DNA from: Hemerocallis citrina
Lineage: Eukaryota; Streptophyta; Magnoliopsida; Asparagales; Asphodelaceae
NCBI GenBank assembly: GCA_017893485.1
Contig: CM030366.1
Span: 74,529,227 to 74,593,226, forward strand
DNA: 64,000 nucleotides
Direction: 5' to 3'
Position numbers and translations under genes: made by a program. Position 1 is the stretch's first letter, and every line of letters starts with the position of its first letter. Positions 21,665 through 33,715 of this stretch are shown here, piece by piece. The notes beneath the pieces were generated by a model. That model was given only the letters and a program-made list of their open reading frames with translations, was not told the origin of the DNA and made no database searches.

Positions 21665-21955
21665 TTATGTTTCTTAATAAAAGCAATTGCATTTTTTTCT
21701 ACCATTATTATTTTAAAGCTATATATTTATGTATCTTTACATAAAATATATAACTTTACATTGTTTCAAAAGGGCGAGTCTATGACCCAGGCTCGTGGTC
21801 TGGATCATAGCCCGAGATTATGGGCCGGACCTTCAACTCCAAGCCCATGTTCGGCCCGGGACTAAAGGGTCGAGCCGGGCTTTTGACGAGCTTTATCCGC
21901 GGGCTTTTGGGCAGGCTTGTGCTTTTGGGGTTTTTTTAACATCCCTACGACTGCC

Positions 21956-23368
21956 TTGTTCAAGAAAAAACTTGTGCAAATGTGGATCCATTACTGTCTA
22001 AAGCACATTTCATTAGTTCATTATTGTGGGTTGTTTATGCAAGTTCTTGTGTGGAGGTTGATCTATCCAAACCACTCGTTCCAGGAAGGTTCATCAGCCC
22101 ATGTTGTGGTGCTAGAATATGGTAAGATTTTGTGTATGAAAGTGTGGGTGTCTTTTGCTACGGTTGTGGGCTTGTTAGCCATTCTGCCTCGACATGTCTC
22201 TACTCGGAGGCAAATGGCAGTGTTGTGGTGTAGCTAAGGCAGTTAGTAATCATAGTGCTCCACTTACCAATAATAGCAATACTACTATGTAGAATGAGAT
22301 ATCTTCGACAACTAATGATGTTAACATGGCACCTGCGGTTGTTAAGGTTGTGAATGAATTCAAAGAGGACTTCTTTGGAAAATGGATGAAGGTCGAACGT
22401 TGCAAGCCGAGTTAGTCTACTCCTATTGGCAGCAACGGTAATGTCAGTAAATCTGAGGGAAAAACAGTTGTGAAATCGTTGGAGCCTGTTAGTAGCATAT
22501 CTGCGCAGTCATGTTCGAGTAAGTTCAAAAAATATTCTAAAAGTTTCCATGCGGTGGGGTCGATCTCAAAGACATCTGTAATACCTCTGATCTTTGGGGC
22601 AATGACGGCAAAGAAGCATGTAGGTGGGGATAATTTGAAAGTAAATTCTTTCAGTGTTTGGCCTGATCTAGTAATAAGCTAAAATGGGTTGCATCTATGG
22701 ATGGGCCCGTTAAATCTTTAGACAAGAAAAAAACTAACCATAATGTTCAGAGGCAGAACTCGAGTGGAGCAAATTCCAAAAGGTGGTGTTGTTTTGCTTG
22801 TGGATCTGTCTAATGAGGGACCGTCAAATTTTAGCAAAAGGATTGATAAAGTTGCAGCAGGTGGGCCCCAGATTGTTGGAGTTTCTAGTGCTACAGATTC
22901 AAGGTTAGTTCATCTTCCAACGAAGAGAGGGAAATAAGTTATCAAACTAGGTGAAGCTTTTAATAATAGAAAGACAACCCTTGTCATGCCGAATTCAAAA
23001 AAAATGAATGGCCTTGGAGGCTGGTGGATACTTAAGTTGGTTGTGACATCCTTCCCATCATCGAAATGGCAGATGGTGCTAGTTTTGCCATTATAGGGGC
23101 CTCTCTATAGGTCCTCTAATGGAAACAGTTTAAAGATGAGACGTGGTCTCAGTGATGACTCCAACTACATAGATGCAAGTTGATAGTGGTCATGACACTT
23201 CCTAGATAATTGAGACTGATGATCCAGCAACGAGTGAGGTCGCTCCTACTTCCACAACTGTTGTCGAATGTAAGTCACCAGCTGTAATTATCGAGGGGTT
23301 CTTAAACCTCTAGGTCTTAGTGTTTGCAAGTCAATTATATGAACTCACAAAGCAGATGTATTACTTCT
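21956..23368 (+). pseudogene. LINE ORF1 (DUF4283/zinc-knuckle type), decayed
   Basis: A broken frame reads VYARVLVEVDLSKPLVPGRF, then after a stop CYGCGLVSHSASTC, a CCHC zinc knuckle with the usual C-x2-C-x4-H-x4-C spacing. This is the ORF1 design of plant LINEs, an RNA-binding chaperone protein. Downstream, FFGKWMKVERCKP resembles the FGPWM segment of the family, followed by low-complexity Ser/Lys-rich sequence. Stops and frame changes occur throughout. The N-terminus is missing where the hAT-like element sits. Confidence 0.7.
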
Positions 23369-24495
23369 TGTAACACCTACAAAAATAAAATAACATTTCA
23401 TTATTATTATTTTTGCCTACTAGTTTGTACGTACAACGCACGTGCATTATAATGTATTGTAGTATTTGTATTATTCATTTATTTTTTATTTTATCCATAT
23501 GGATGAATAATATTTTATTGCAGGCTATTAATAATAATTAAAATTAATATTTATAATAAGAGAATACTAATTGGACCCATAAGAGCCCAGTCAAATACAA
23601 ACAACACACAAAACCCTAAACCTTAACCATATGGTGGCCGGCCAATAAATAGAGAGGGAGGGGGAGACTCTTTCTCATTTTTTTGGTTGCTTGGCTATTG
23701 GAGTGCTTTTGGATTCTTGGAGGAGAAGGACTTTTGGAGACTTTTGATCCAGAATTCAACATTAAGAGGTGGTTGTTCTTCTATTCTCTTGATTTCTATT
23801 GATGTTATTTTAAAATAGAGAGCATGCTAGGATGTTTGTAAACACTTGTTCTAATCATAGAGACAATATGAATAGATGCATAATAAACATTGTTGCATGT
23901 TCTTGATGGTGTATTAGATGATTATATTAAACAAGAAGATCTACTGCGTTGTTGTGTTCATGAATAAATATTCACCTGGTAATAGAGATTCATATCATGC
24001 AAAAGAACTCATTTTAATTTGAAAATCATGTTATACGATTGTAGATTTTTGTAGTTGTTATTGAATATTCTCATGAAGATTTAGGGATTGTTATGTGCAT
24101 AAAAAAATAGATTTTTCCATGATTAAAATCTTATATTTTAGAGTTAAATGTTTGTTTATTTTTGGGTTGTATTTTCCTGAAAATTTATGGTTTTAGTTAG
24201 GGTTTAAAACCCTAGTTTTTTTCTATTGGGTTTGATTATGATTGTTTGCGAGTTTGGATGCATAGGTAGTAAGGGGTTTCGGGTTTGTCCTGTGCAGTTG
24301 GGTCTGACCCAAGAGGGACTCCGATCTATAGCCTGTGAGGGCTCGGGTTTGTGTTGATTAGGTTAGGTTTGTTTGAGTAAACCAAGATTTTGTTTTGATT
24401 AGGATTAAGCCCAGTTACTTTCGGGACTGATCCGAGTAGGGGCAGTGCGGGTCCGAACTTGAGAAGAGTGCTCGGGGTGGGCTTGGTTGCGCTAT
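23369..24495 (+). mobile_element. Partial gypsy-type LTR inside the LINE
   Basis: It starts TGTAACACCTAC. It contains GGCCGGCCAATAAATAGAG (about 23635), similar to GGCCGGCCAATTCAAGAGAG in the LTR at 8401, which may be its TATA region. No matching LTR end is seen before LINE sequence resumes near 24500-24560, so it is truncated and the right boundary is approximate. A Helitron-like TACTAGTTTGTACG segment lies near 23419. Confidence 0.5.
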
Positions 24496-24559
24496 ACTTC
24501 TTCTCGAAACTCATGCTGATGTTGGTAAAATTGATCAAGCTCATATGAAACTGGATAGG

Positions 24560-25970
24560 GATATGCAAATAGTTGCTCAACCTGCTTCATGTCATTCTGG
24601 GAAAGCCAAGTTACGATGGATTGACTTGAGCTTTTCTCTATGGTTTCCATGTCTCATCTAGTCAGAGTAGCAACAAATCATAGTCCACTTTTAACTAATA
24701 TAGAAGTTATTGATGGGAGTGGCCCAAAACCTTTTTGTTTTGAGAATTTTTGGGCCACAATTACATAATCTGAGGAGGTTGTTGGTTCGGCATGAAACAC
24801 AGTAGTACTTGGTGATAATCTTCATATAGTATTCCTTAAACTTGCAAAGTAAAGGTGGTTTGACATAGAACCATAATGGGGTCGGTAATATCTTCTCTAA
24901 GGGTAAATTTCTTATCAAGAAAGTGATGGCTTTACAGTTCAATGATTGTATAGGATAGCTCTCTTTGAGGGAGGTTGATATGTTGAGGATTTGCTCTCGT
25001 GAGCTTCAAGAAAATCTCAATATGCTGGAGAAATTCTGGCATAAAAGATCGCTAGATGATTGTATTAAAGGCGGGGATAGAAATTCTAGTTACTTCCATC
25101 TAGCCAAGCTTGTTCACCGAGCTAGAAACTCCATTGATAAGGTACAAAGTATGTCAGATGTTCAATTTTCTGGGAGATTGAATGTGTTAAAGTGTTATGT
25201 TAGATGTTCAATTTACAGGGAGATTGAATGTGTTAAAGTGTTTTTTCGATTATTTTAAGGATAAGTGGTCCCCTACTATTGACTAGTATTCTTATTTAAC
25301 TATTCCTTACATTGGTTGCGAAGTTACTAATGATATGAATGGTCAGTTAATCTGCCTTTTTTTAGTCAGCAAGATCTACAGTTTCATTTGCTCAATGCTA
25401 TCTAATAAATCACCTGGTCCTGATGGATTTTCTGGAACATTTTATAAGCAGTATTGGAATATCATTGGTGGTGATTTTGTTGCTGGTGTTAATGATTTTT
25501 GGCTCACAACATCCTTGTCTACCCAATGGAAGTCAAACTTCATGACTCTAATTCCTAAGGTCTATTGTCCTTCAAGCATGGAGGATTATCACCCTATTAG
25601 TCTTGGAAACTTCTCTTATAAAGTTACTGCAAAATTTTTAGTTAATCGTTTAAAGCCTATTCTAACTTCTCTCATTTAGGAGGGACATGGTGTCTTTTTT
25701 CCCGAGCGTTTGATTTCGAATAATGTGTTTCTTGCTAAAAAAGATTTCCATTCCATGAAAAAGATAGAAAAATGTGCAGGGTTTATGGCGTTGAAACTTG
25801 ATATTGAGCGAGTTTACGATAAGATTATGGGGGATTATCTTTCAACTCTTCCTTTGCAGTTTGGGTTTAACGCCAAGTTTGTTAGGTGGTTCACGACTTA
25901 TGTTCAAAATTCGTGATTTGCAGTACTTGTCAATGGCTCTCCTTATGATTGGTTCAGCTCGACGATGGAA
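24560..25970 (+). pseudogene. LINE endonuclease end and reverse transcriptase N-terminal half
   Basis: A broken frame reads NHSPLLTNIEV and PKPFCFENFWA (end of the AP-endonuclease domain). It continues with WHKRSLDDCIKGGDRNSSYF (the linker that normally reads KEGDRNTKFFH), then the polymerase NKSPGPDGFSGTFYKQYW, TLIPKV, YHPISLGNFSYKVTAKFLVN and a palm motif LKLDIERVYD. Stops occur at several points, including 25677-25679. The frame is cut at 25970 by the LTR, and its continuation resumes at 30624. Confidence 0.8.
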
Positions 25971-26367
25971 TGTAACACCTCATTATTTTATAATTTCAAA
26001 ATAATCTTTTGTAATTCTTTTATTGCTAATAGATGTTATTGTTATTGTTATTGTTATGCATAAATATGCAATTTTATCTTATATATATTCTTTAATTAAT
26101 TTATTTATTTGGTGGAGTGGGTTTTATTGGATTTTATTATGAAAAGAAGAATTTGAAGGGCATATAAATAATGAAAGAGAATAGGAGGGGCTTATAATGA
26201 ATTTTCCCCCTTTTATTTATTAAATATACCCCTACCCCATCTTCCTCCTCACTTCCTGGCCGAAACCGACCGAAACCCACAGATGCTCCTTTTTTTTCTT
26301 CATTTCCTGATTTTTCCCAAACCCATGAATTCTTGGCCATTCAAAGAAATTTTTAAAGGGTTTTAAC

Positions 26368-26657
26368 TAGGGCTGCAATCGAGCCGAGACGAGCCGAATA
26401 TCTTCAGGCTCGAGCTTGGCTCGTTAAGGAATCGAGCTCAGTTTTGAGCCGAGCTTTGGTCAAGCTTTGACCGAATTCGAGCCGAATAGCTCGCGAGCTT
26501 AGCCTAAATTTAAAAAAAAACCCAAACTCGAGCTCGGCTCGTTAAGCTATCGAGCTCAATTTTCGAGCTTGAGCTCGTCTCGAGTCGAGCTTTGACCGAG
26601 CTTTGACCAAGCTCGAGCCGAATAGCTCGTGAATAGCTCGATTTGTTTGCAGCCTTA
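26368..26657. mobile_element. hAT MITE (290 bp)
   Basis: Termini TAGGGCTGCAATCGAG and TTTGTTTGCAGCCTTA are inverted copies. The perfect 8-bp duplication GTTTTAAC flanks it at 26360-26367 and 26658-26665. The interior is full of GAGCCGA/TCGGCTC-type motifs that can pair with each other. No gene is present. Confidence 0.9.
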
Positions 26658-28377
26658 GTTTTAACTAATTGGAGGGTGCTTTTCAATATTCTAGCATTGG
26701 TTTTTCGGATTGGCCTCTCGGAAGGTGAGATTTTATTTCATTAAAATTGAATAGAGTTGTACGTTTTAAATTTTTGGCAAAAGAATTAGGTTAGTAGGGA
26801 GATTAGGAGATAATTTTCATGTTAGAAGTGATTAATTCTCTATTGAATATGATAGGAGTAAAATTGAAAAGAGTTAGGGTTTTGGGTTTGAAATTAAAAG
26901 AGATTATGCCTTAAATTAATTAGTGATTGGCAATAAAAATTATTGTAAATTATGAGAAATAACTTAGAATAATTTTTGGAGAAATTTATAGGCTTAAAAC
27001 CTAATTAATAGAATTGTGAGTGTGTGCATATGTATAATACATGTCTGGCGTTTAGTGAAATGCTTGTGAGAGATTAGAATAATTTTAATTGTTAGTTATG
27101 AGTGATTTGAATATCTTTAACCATAATTAGTGTTAAAACTTGGTAATAGGAAAAGAAAGCGAATTTGGGGGATAGCGGAGAGCTTACACAGTCGATCTTC
27201 GTGTTCCTCAGGTGAGTGTGATCTCTTTTATTTTATGTACATAGTGTGCTATGAAAATTTTAAATTATGATTTGTTGTGTGTGACATGTAAAGTGTATTG
27301 AGTATTGAAATTTATAAGTACAATACGGAGTAAATTATGGGGGTGTAAGAAATTAGTATACATGTATGGAACTGTGTTGATGCTTGTAAGTATATTTATA
27401 TATGCTACAAGGTTATAATATTTAGATTTGAGGAGTTATACTAATTTTGATATATATATGTGTATGTATGATGTGTGATCACATGACTAATGTGATGCGA
27501 TGGAAAATATGGTGTATGTGTGATATGCGGGTGACAAATTGAAAAATTTTATGTGATAATGTGATGTGAAATTGGCCTGATGTGTGTGTGTGACGTGTGG
27601 GTGATAAATGAGAATTTTATATTATAATTGATGAGATTAATGGCTCGTATATGCTTATAAAATTAATGGAGTTATATACATTAATGTTATAAGGAGAAAT
27701 TTATATTATAAAGGAGTTATATTATAAAGGAGATATATTGTAAAGGAGATATACGAAGATATATTTTAAAATATATATATATATATATATAAAGGAGATA
27801 ATTTAATATTGCAGTGCCGCACAATCTCCCAGGGGTTTGGGCTAGATCCCACAGACCCGGGATACACCTGGAAACATGAGTTATATATATATATATTGCC
27901 CCAAATTTCTATTTGGGGATCAGGAGTTATATATTGCCCCAAATTGTATTTGGGGATCAGGAGTTTTTCTCGCTGGTATAGGGCCAGGAGGAAGACGTAG
28001 CCTCGGATGCGTAAAACCCATGTGGCAACAATCTGCGTGTTTACCCAGGTTTTACTTGGGAGGAGTTTTGACTAGCCTTTTGGCTTTAGTCTTGGTTGGG
28101 TATGCGCGCAACCGTACTTTCAATCCAGCCCACAAATGATAGATTTTTAGGACACCTGGATCTAGGTGATATGATGGGTTAGCAGGATCGAAATGTACAG
28201 GGATAGGCATAGAGATCCCTGTGTTGTACGAGGAGGTCAGTTGTGTGGGCACTGAAAAGGAGAAAAATATAAATGTGTTTATGTTTACTGAAGGAATATA
28301 TGAATATGTGAAGATATTGATGTTATGATACACTACGGAGACTATTTATATTATGGGAGATATGAATATACTCCGAA

Positions 28378-28436
<59 letters not shown>

Positions 28437-28438
<2 letters not shown>

Positions 28439-28606
28439 CAATTGATGATGTGCAACTTGCTCATTTAGTAAATAAGCAATTGATGATGTGACATACATGT
28501 GATTGGAAAATTCTTAAAAGGGTTAGTTGTCCAATGTATCACATGCATGCCACATAATCAATTGCTCATTTACTAAATGAGCAAGTTGCTCATATCCCTT
28601 TTACCC
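28437..28606. mobile_element. Second copy of the TA-linked MITE (170 bp)
   Basis: It matches the MITE at 19059-19230 over most of its length (ACATACATGTGATTGGAAAA, GTATCACATGCATGCCACAT). Its left terminus is rearranged, with AGCAATTGATGATGTG repeated in place of the normal end. It directly follows about 57 bp of TA (28380-28436). Confidence 0.8.
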
Positions 28607-28849
28607 ATATTTATATATATTGAAAATACCTATATGGTTAAAGTTATACTTATAAAAGATGAGGTATAAATATAGTTATATAACCATATAGTTGGAGTTA
28701 TCTAATTATCGTATATGGATGGAGTTGTGCATTCACAGGCATGATATTAATGATGTGTATGTTTAGGTGAAATCAATTGAGTTATATACGTTTATGTTGT
28801 TGAATTTATATGGCTATACTTATAAAACTATATGGATAAAATAAATGAA

Positions 28850-29690
28850 GTATGAATAAAGGAGAGAAGTGTAAAGTAAAGAAAGTTGTATTATGAGGTG
28901 TAAATACAAAGTAAAATAAGTTATATTATAAGAAGAGGATGAGAAAGTAAAGAAGGTATATAATATGAAATGAGAGTGAAAAAGCAAAGAGAGTATGTAT
29001 GTAAATGATTCTGAAAAGTAAAGAAATTGTGTTATGGGAATGAATATGAGAATCAAAGAAAATGTGTTATGCAATATAAGAATGAAAAGTTAAAGTAGAC
29101 GGCATTATAAGATGTGAATGGATATTAAAGTAGCAACATAATATAATATGGGTATGATATGCCTTGGAATTGTGTTGATGAACTACTCGCCTGTTATTTC
29201 GGTAGAAATGGTGGGAACTATCTGCCTAGGCACAACTCCAAGGTGGGTTGGTGGTGTGTTGGTATGATAGTTGTAATATGAGATGTAATGAAAGTCAAAG
29301 TTATATTATGAGATAAGAATGAAAATAAAAGTAAGTTGTGTGAGAAGATGTGAAGAAAAATCAAGTTAGGTGTAATATAAAATAAGAACGAGAATTAAAG
29401 TGAGTGATATGATAAAATGAAAATAAAAAGGCAAAGTGAGTTGTATTAGAAAGATGAGAAAATATAAAGTAAAGTAAGTTGTATTATGAGCTGTAAATGA
29501 ATATTGGTGTGGAATGAGAACGAATATTAATGTACTATGAGATAAGAATAAGTATTAAATTAAATACAAAATATAATATGAGTTTGATACGCTTTGGAAT
29601 TGTGTCGAGGAACTACTTGCCTGCTGTTTCTACGGAAATGGTGGGAACTACCTGCCGAGGCACAACTTCAAGGTAGGTTGGGTAGATGTT
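28850..29690. repeat. Degenerate purine-rich repeats in the LTR
   Basis: Variants of AAAGTAAAGAAAGTTGTATTATGAG recur many times with drift. A second, longer motif (TTGGAATTGTGT...GGTGGGAACTA...CACAACT(C/T)CAAGGT) occurs twice, near 29165 and 29595. Confidence 0.6.
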
Positions 29691-30623
29691 GAGATGATGG
29701 ATTGGTTGCAGCGTCGTAGAATGAGTAGATGTTGATATGATAGATTGGGTGCAGTATCGTAGATTGGGTAGAAGCTGATATGGTAGATCGGTTGAAGATT
29801 AGAAAAAAAATATTTCTTGTATAATATCCAGTTTTCTTTTATTATATTTTCATGTTTAATCTCAGGTTATACTGAATTATCATCATGGTAGTATGTTCTT
29901 TAAATTTCTTTTATATTATTTATTGCAGTAGCTAACCTTGTAGATTATACTCATACCAGTTATGGCTGACCCCTGTTGTGTTTGGGGATCAGAGGAGTCC
30001 TTCCCTGAGGGTGGACGTCTCCAGACTTCCCTTTTGCATGATTCGAGTAGCAGCAAGGTGAGACTTGTGGCTTCTGTAGTATTGTAGTGATGTATATGTA
30101 GATATTGTTAAATTTCTATTAGTTACAGTTTTATATAAATAGGGGTAGAGTATATAAATGGTGTAATAATTTGTATTTTAGAAAATTTTGTATGTATTTG
30201 TATGAGATGTTGACATATAGTGATGAGATAAGAATGATAAAACCCGTACCCACCTCGTTGTGGAGTATTGGGTTCTATGTATTGGTTTTTGAAGGTTTTT
30301 TCTAAAAAATCTATTATGATTTCAAACGAATTTATGGTTTTTAATTTGTATCCTACATATTATAATGAGATATGCTCCCAGAGCCCTATTTATATATTTC
30401 GTGTGTGATGTTGCTTGTATTGGCCCGGGGAGGATTGATATTAAATGTTTGTGTTGTGTTGTAAATTTTGAAATGCAGAATTCCATAAAGAATCTCTACG
30501 AAAGGGCTTATATTTTAGGGAAGACTCTACCGAAATTTTTATTGAAATTTATAATAAGATAGTAGTAATAAAATAAGTAGTTAAGTGTTAAAAAAAAATT
30601 GGTTAAAATTTTGGGTCGTGACA

Positions 30624-32096
30624 GGATGTGACAAGGTTGTCATCTCTCCTCTTATTTCTTCATCCTATGTTAGAAGTGTTATCCCATCTCATCAAATAAA
30701 AATTGGCTGGTGGTAGGCTCTCAAGTATTATTATTGACAATCAGAATACCTCCCTCAGTCATTTACCTTATGTAGATGATAGTTGCTTTTTCTAGAGCTA
30801 ATGTGTCCGAGTGTATGGTGATTAAAAGGCTACTTGACACCATTGTTCTCTCAGCGGCCAGAATGTGAATCTTAGTAAGTCCAGTGTTTTCTTTGGAGAG
30901 CGTGTTGGTTTGAATAAGGGATGCCGTGCATTTAAACTTGAACAAGAATTTCGTGCTTTCCTTTGGGCTAAAGCTAATGGTGCTAAGGATTTGCATATGA
31001 TTGCATGAGATAGAGTTTGTAGACCCATTGAGTTCAGTGGTGTTGGTTTGAGATGTTTGGACATTCTACAGTAAGCCTTATGATAAAAAATTGGCTCGAG
31101 CTTTTAGTAAACCCCAATCACTATTTTAAGTAAGCCTTATGACTAAAAATTGGCTCGAGCTTTTAGTAAACCCCAATCACTATTGTTTAAATGGTTATCT
31201 GCTAAGTATAAGTTCCCTTCATCTGTGTGGGATGTTCAATGTCCGAAACAATGTTTGTGGCACTTATGTGCCTGGTAATGACCTAATTTGCAATGGTCTT
31301 CATTAGAAAGTAGGTGGCAGGATGGAGATAGATTCTTCTGAACCTTGGATCTTTTGTGCTTCCCTGAATAGAATGAGCATCACTATTCCATTGAGTTGTT
31401 GAGTTCTTCAATGAGAGTTGTCGATTTAATCTTTCTCTATAAGGAATGAATTCCAGCTGTGTTGGAGTCCAGCCAACCACATTCAATCGCTAATATTTTG
31501 CTATAAATGCCAATTCCAGTGAATCAAGTCGCTGATCGCCTCCTTTACTATGATTTCTCTCTGTCAACAGTCACCTTGAAGATTTTAAATTCAGCTGTTA
31601 GTGGAAGGAATTGCGAGGTGCCAAGTTTTCCAAATAGTTTGATCCACAAACTGAAAGTCGCACCAAAAGTTATTGCCTAGTTGTGGAGAGTTGCATGTGG
31701 TCGAATTCCTACTAGGTAAGAGTTGGTTCATCGTGAGATGCATGTTGTGCCTACTTGTCCAGTTTGTGAGGTTGAGGATGAATAATTGTACATTTTCTCT
31801 TTGATTGTATTTTCGTTCGTCAAGTTTGGAGCATTCTCATGCAAGTATGGATATCAGTGTCAACATGACATCCTTCCCTGATTTATGGTAAATGTTAAAG
31901 GGGAATTTGTTTGGTTCACTTGCTAAAAAACAGTTATTGTAATCCTTAATTATTACCACCTTGTGATATATTTAAAAGGTTTTATGCAAAGTTTGTTTTG
32001 AGTGAGTTCGCCCCCTCCCACACACTGTGATTTTCAGTGTTGTTTCAGACGTTGTTGAAAGGTGGGATGTTCTTGGTCGTTTTTCTGCTTCAGTGG
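30624..32096 (+). pseudogene. LINE reverse transcriptase C-terminal half and zinc-binding domain
   Basis: The frame resumes as QGCHLSPLLF and reaches the catalytic box LPYVDDS at 30766-30783, so both active-site aspartates are present. Near 31680-31800, WRVACGRIPTR and CPVCEVEDE belong to the zinc-binding domain. The fourth zinc ligand region is disturbed by a stop. A ~63-bp segment (TGGCTCGAGCTTTTAGTAAA) is duplicated at about 31091 and 31152. Many stops make this inactive. A hAT element separates it from the RNase H domain. Confidence 0.7.
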
Positions 32097-32104
32097 GTTT
32101 CAAC

Positions 32105-32822
32105 TAAGGGTGGCAACGGACCGGACTTGGGCCGGACTTATATAAGCCCGAGCCCGAATTTATTTTTGGGGTCCAAGCCCGGCCCGATTTTGCATCGGGC
32201 TCCATAATACAGGCCCAAGCCCGAGCCCGAATTAACCAAAAAAGCCCAAGCCCGGCCCGATTTCTTCAAAAAAACAATTACATTAAATTCACACAACCAG
32301 TTACAGTAATTGGAGCTTTGAATTCATTGATGAACTCTGCGACAACCAACAGCAACGACTGGCAAGATAGAAAGAGAAAGCTACCTTCCAAAAACCAAAG
32401 CTTTCTCTCACTAACCCTAGAGAGAGAAAGTAGAGAAGAGAGAGAAACCCTAGAGAGAGAGAGAGTCACAAGCGGCGTTCCGTCGTCTTCTCCTCGAAAA
32501 GCAATGCCTGCTCTTCACTGAATTCAAAGGTTCCATCTTTTCATCAATTAATTACAGAAAGAGGTAAAATTTGAAAAAAAAAAAGCTCTCTTTTTTGCTC
32601 TAAATTATACATATAGTATCCTATAAGTATTTATTAGACTTATATAAATCGGGTCGGGTTCGGGTCGGACTCATACACACCCGAACCCGGCCCGAAAATG
32701 TAATCGGGCTTATTTGTCGAGTCCGGGTCCGAAAAAAATGAAAAAAATCAGGCACAAGTCCTACTAAAAACGGGTCGGACTTGATCGGGCTCGGATCGGG
32801 CTCGGATCAATTGCCAGCCTTA
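32105..32822. mobile_element. Non-autonomous hAT element (718 bp)
   Basis: Termini TAAGGGTGGCAAC and ATTGCCAGCCTTA are inverted copies. The perfect 8-bp duplication GTTTCAAC lies at 32097-32104 and 32823-32830. Both subterminal regions are packed with CCCGAGCCCG/CGGGCTCGG-type motifs. The middle includes a GAGAGAGAAA-rich stretch. No transposase is present. Confidence 0.92.
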
Positions 32823-32830
32823 GTTTCAAC

Positions 32831-33215
32831 AATGAGGTCCAATGGATGACTCTTAAAACAAGTTTCGCTCCTCGCCATGTGCAGGAGCTCTTGGTTAAAT
32901 GAGTTGCGTCACCTAAGTGATTTATTAAACTCAACTTTGATGAGTCCTTAGAGGGGAATAACACAGGCTACAGTGTTGTCTATCGAGATTGGTATGGTAG
33001 ACCGTTACTGGTCGATGGGGGGGCCGATTGTGTCGACATCTATCGACGTCACTGAAACAAGAGGTCTGTGGATGGTTCTTAGGGTTTTTCATCTGTTGTT
33101 TCACGAGGGTTATATTCTTATTGAGGGAGTCTCGAAGATCGTTATCGATCAGATTCATGCAAGAAGCAGTTACGACCCCATTTCTCAGGATATGTTACTT
33201 ATGCTTAAGGCATGA
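32831..33215 (+). pseudogene. LINE RNase H domain (plant RVT_3 type)
   Basis: The frame reads KFIKLNFDESLEGNNTGYSV and VYRDWYGRPL, the start of a plant-type RNase H (usual pattern KLNFDGS...GNAGAGGVIRD), with its first catalytic Asp. It continues after frame changes to KIVIDQIHAR (usual SxxVVxxI). The domain removes RNA from hybrids during LINE copying. It is broken by a frameshift near 33050. The poly-A-like end follows at about 33449. Confidence 0.7.
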
Positions 33216-33620
33216 ATATGGGTGGAATATAACATGTTTATCGAGAGAAAAATATGTGTGCTGACTATATTGCAAAAAATGGGCATAGTAATAGTTAAAG
33301 ATTTCTATGGGTTAACATCTTCAACCAGGAGTTTTTTTTTGTTTTGGCTAAAAAAGTTGCTAGGGAGCTCTCCTGATCAGGGGATGCTCATATTTTGTAG
33401 CTGTTTTTTTAAATTTCATTTTTAATTATCTTGTTTAAAAAATATAAGAAAAAAAAAACGGATCATTCCAAAAAAGATCCGAAACCCATTCAAAGTCTCT
33501 TCTAATAACTCGGCAGATTAAAATAATCTGAGAAAGAAAAAGCAGGTACATTTCATTTCGCTCTAATCAATCCTCACCAACCCCATCTATACCTCCTACC
33601 TTCCTCCTACTACAATTCTC

Positions 33621-33634
33621 CTTATTATAAATCC
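33621..33634 (+). promoter_or_regulatory. Probable TATA box of the DAHP synthase gene
   Basis: TTATTATAAATCC lies about 90 bp before the start codon, in a pyrimidine-rich region typical of plant core promoters. This places transcription start near 33655 and a leader of about 60 nt. It begins only about 160 bp after the end of the LINE. Confidence 0.5.
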
Positions 33635-33715
33635 TCCCCTCTCGTCTCTACCACCTTCTCACCAACCCAAACCAAAGCATTCCAAGAGAGATAAAACTTT
33701 CATAGCATTCCCAAA

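Larger units (their letters stand above)
18843..21947. mobile_element. Non-autonomous hAT-like element with nested inserts (3.1 kb)
   Basis: Termini TAGGGATGTAAAA and TTTTTTTAACATCCCTA are inverted copies. The flanks CTACTGCC (18835-18842) and CGACTGCC (21948-21955) match at 7 of 8 bases, the hAT duplication length. Subterminal regions on both sides are rich in GCCCGGGCC/GGCCCGGG-type motifs. No transposase is present. The interior holds (TA)n arrays, two MITEs, the Rab-kelch chimera and a Helitron-like terminus. It seems to interrupt the second LINE or its upstream flank. Confidence 0.75.
25971..30623 (+). mobile_element. Complete gypsy-type LTR (4.65 kb) inside the LINE polymerase, probably a solo LTR
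   Basis: Ends are TGTAACACCTC and GGTCGTGACA. LINE polymerase sequence lies on both sides: NGSPYDWFSSTM before it and QGCHLSPLLF after it. It shares the segment ATGGCTGACCC(C/T)TG...GGGGATCAGAGG with the LTRs at 8401 and 49103, so it belongs to a related family. No gag or pol is present. The flanking bases (TGGAA before, GGATG after) do not form a clear duplication, so either the junction has mutated or the ends are a few bases off. It holds a hAT MITE, a TA-linked MITE and a purine-rich degenerate repeat. Confidence 0.65.
21948..33460 (+). mobile_element. L1-like LINE with RNase H domain, split by later insertions
   Basis: The pieces occur in the order of a plant L1-type LINE: ORF1 zinc knuckle (about 22100-22200), endonuclease end and linker (24560-25250), reverse transcriptase (25335-25970 and 30624-30800), zinc-binding domain (31660-31840), RNase H (about 32920-33215) and a poly-A-like end (33449-33460). 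Interruptions are a partial LTR (23369 to about 24495), a complete LTR (25971-30623) and a hAT element (32105-32822). The coding parts carry many stops and frameshifts. The 5' end lies at or beyond the hAT-like element ending at 21947. Confidence 0.8.
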
